Source: Pseudomonadota bacterium | Lineage (GTDB): Bacteria > Pseudomonadota > Gammaproteobacteria > Burkholderiales > Rhodocyclaceae | Assembly (NCBI GenBank): GCA_009778425.1 | Contig: WRJU01000137.1 | Coordinates: 1 to 6,225 of the forward strand | Direction: 5' to 3' | DNA length: 6,225 bases | Shown: piece by piece, positions 5,954 through 6,225 of the stretch | Layout: each line of letters begins with the position of its first letter | How positions within the stretch are numbered: position 1 is the first letter of the stretch | The notes under the pieces: generated by a model | What the model was told of the DNA's origin: nothing | The model's input: only the letters and a program-made list of their open reading frames with translations | Database searches by the model: none | Translations under genes and position numbers: made by a program

Positions 5954-6225
5954 ATGAGAACTCACTATTGCGGCCAGGTCACGGCCGCTCATCTCGACCA
6001 GATTGTCACGCTTTGCGGCTGGGTTCACCGCCGCCGCGACCATGGCGGCGTCATTTTCATCGACCTCCGGGATATTGAAGGGCTCGCGCAAATCGTGTGC
6101 GACCCGGATCGCCCGGACATGTTCAAGGCCGCCGAGTCGGTTCGCAACGAGTTTTGCCTGAAACTCACGGGCAAGGTGCGCCGCCGCCCTGCGGGTACGG
6201 AAAACGCGAGCCTTGCTTCGGGCGA
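5954..6225 (+). CDS. aspS: Aspartyl-tRNA synthetase, N-terminal fragment
   Basis: An ATG at 5954 opens 90 full codons that run off the right edge, so about 15 percent of a roughly 590-residue class II synthetase is present. The start MRTHYCGQV and the segments CGWVHRRRDHGG (21-32) and FIDLRD (35-40) are diagnostic of the bacterial AspRS N-terminal anticodon-binding OB fold. The enzyme attaches aspartate to tRNA. His30 replaces the leucine found at position 30 in E. coli, and Gly81 lies further on within RRRPAGTEN (76-84). From what is known of Pseudomonas aeruginosa AspRS, such residues go with a non-discriminating enzyme that also charges tRNA-Asn. A GGA at 5942-5944 lies nine bases before the ATG and is a modest ribosome site. 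It follows the DUF502 gene by 18 bases with no terminator. The catalytic core lies outside the window. Confidence 0.95.
   Translation, partial: MRTHYCGQVTAAHLDQIVTLCGWVHRRRDHGGVIFIDLRDIEGLAQIVCDPDRPDMFKAAESVRNEFCLKLTGKVRRRPAGTENASLASG

Noticed and set aside
1..6225. A hidden undescribed defence, mobile or RNA system
   Set aside because: Every stretch over 120 bases is accounted for by recognised core genes in one continuous coding style; no repeats in array, no integrase or transposase, and no structured RNA stood out.

Overview
The window is a compact, GC-rich chromosomal stretch that looks betaproteobacterial, with Rhodocyclales-like relatives the best guess. The basis is gene order and protein style: ffh divergent from a ypjD-type gene, then pilB-pilC-pilD, then an fmdB-type zinc ribbon, a DUF502 membrane protein and aspS. 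Genus cannot be read from the sequence alone. Almost everything is core or household content. I see no insertion sequence, CRISPR array, tRNA, rRNA, prophage or toxin-antitoxin unit.

Layout. Positions 1-29 (minus strand) hold the first nine codons of ffh, the SRP GTPase. An 84-bp divergent spacer follows. Next is a 279-residue, eight-helix CcsA/YpjD-family membrane protein (114-953). A 112-bp spacer then carries the clearest regulatory signal in the window: a sigma-54-type -24/-12 promoter at 986-1001 with an adjacent perfect dyad. Downstream lies the type IV pilus assembly operon: pilB (extension ATPase, 1066-2781), pilC (inner-membrane platform, 2832-4079) and pilD (prepilin peptidase/methyltransferase, 4090-4953). 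A 78-bp spacer with a plausible sigma-70 promoter leads into a second operon: an FmdB-family zinc-ribbon protein (5032-5286), a DUF502 protein (5309-5935, GTG start) and the 5' part of aspS (5954 to the window end).

How the genes work together. PilB powers pilus extension, PilC is the membrane platform it acts on, and PilD cleaves and N-methylates the prepilins, so the three form one functional module. No pilin gene is present here. AspS charges tRNA. The visible part of AspS has His30 and Gly81, residues associated with non-discriminating AspRS enzymes, which would tie the organism to the GatCAB route to Asn-tRNA. The roles of the FmdB-like and DUF502 proteins are not established.

Points most worth a second look are the sigma-54 promoter of pilBCD, the non-discriminating AspRS signature, a Cys-X-Cys variant of the PilB zinc motif, and the direct junction pilD-fmdB without the coaE/zapD/yacG genes that often follow pilD in relatives. 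I found no convincing undescribed system.
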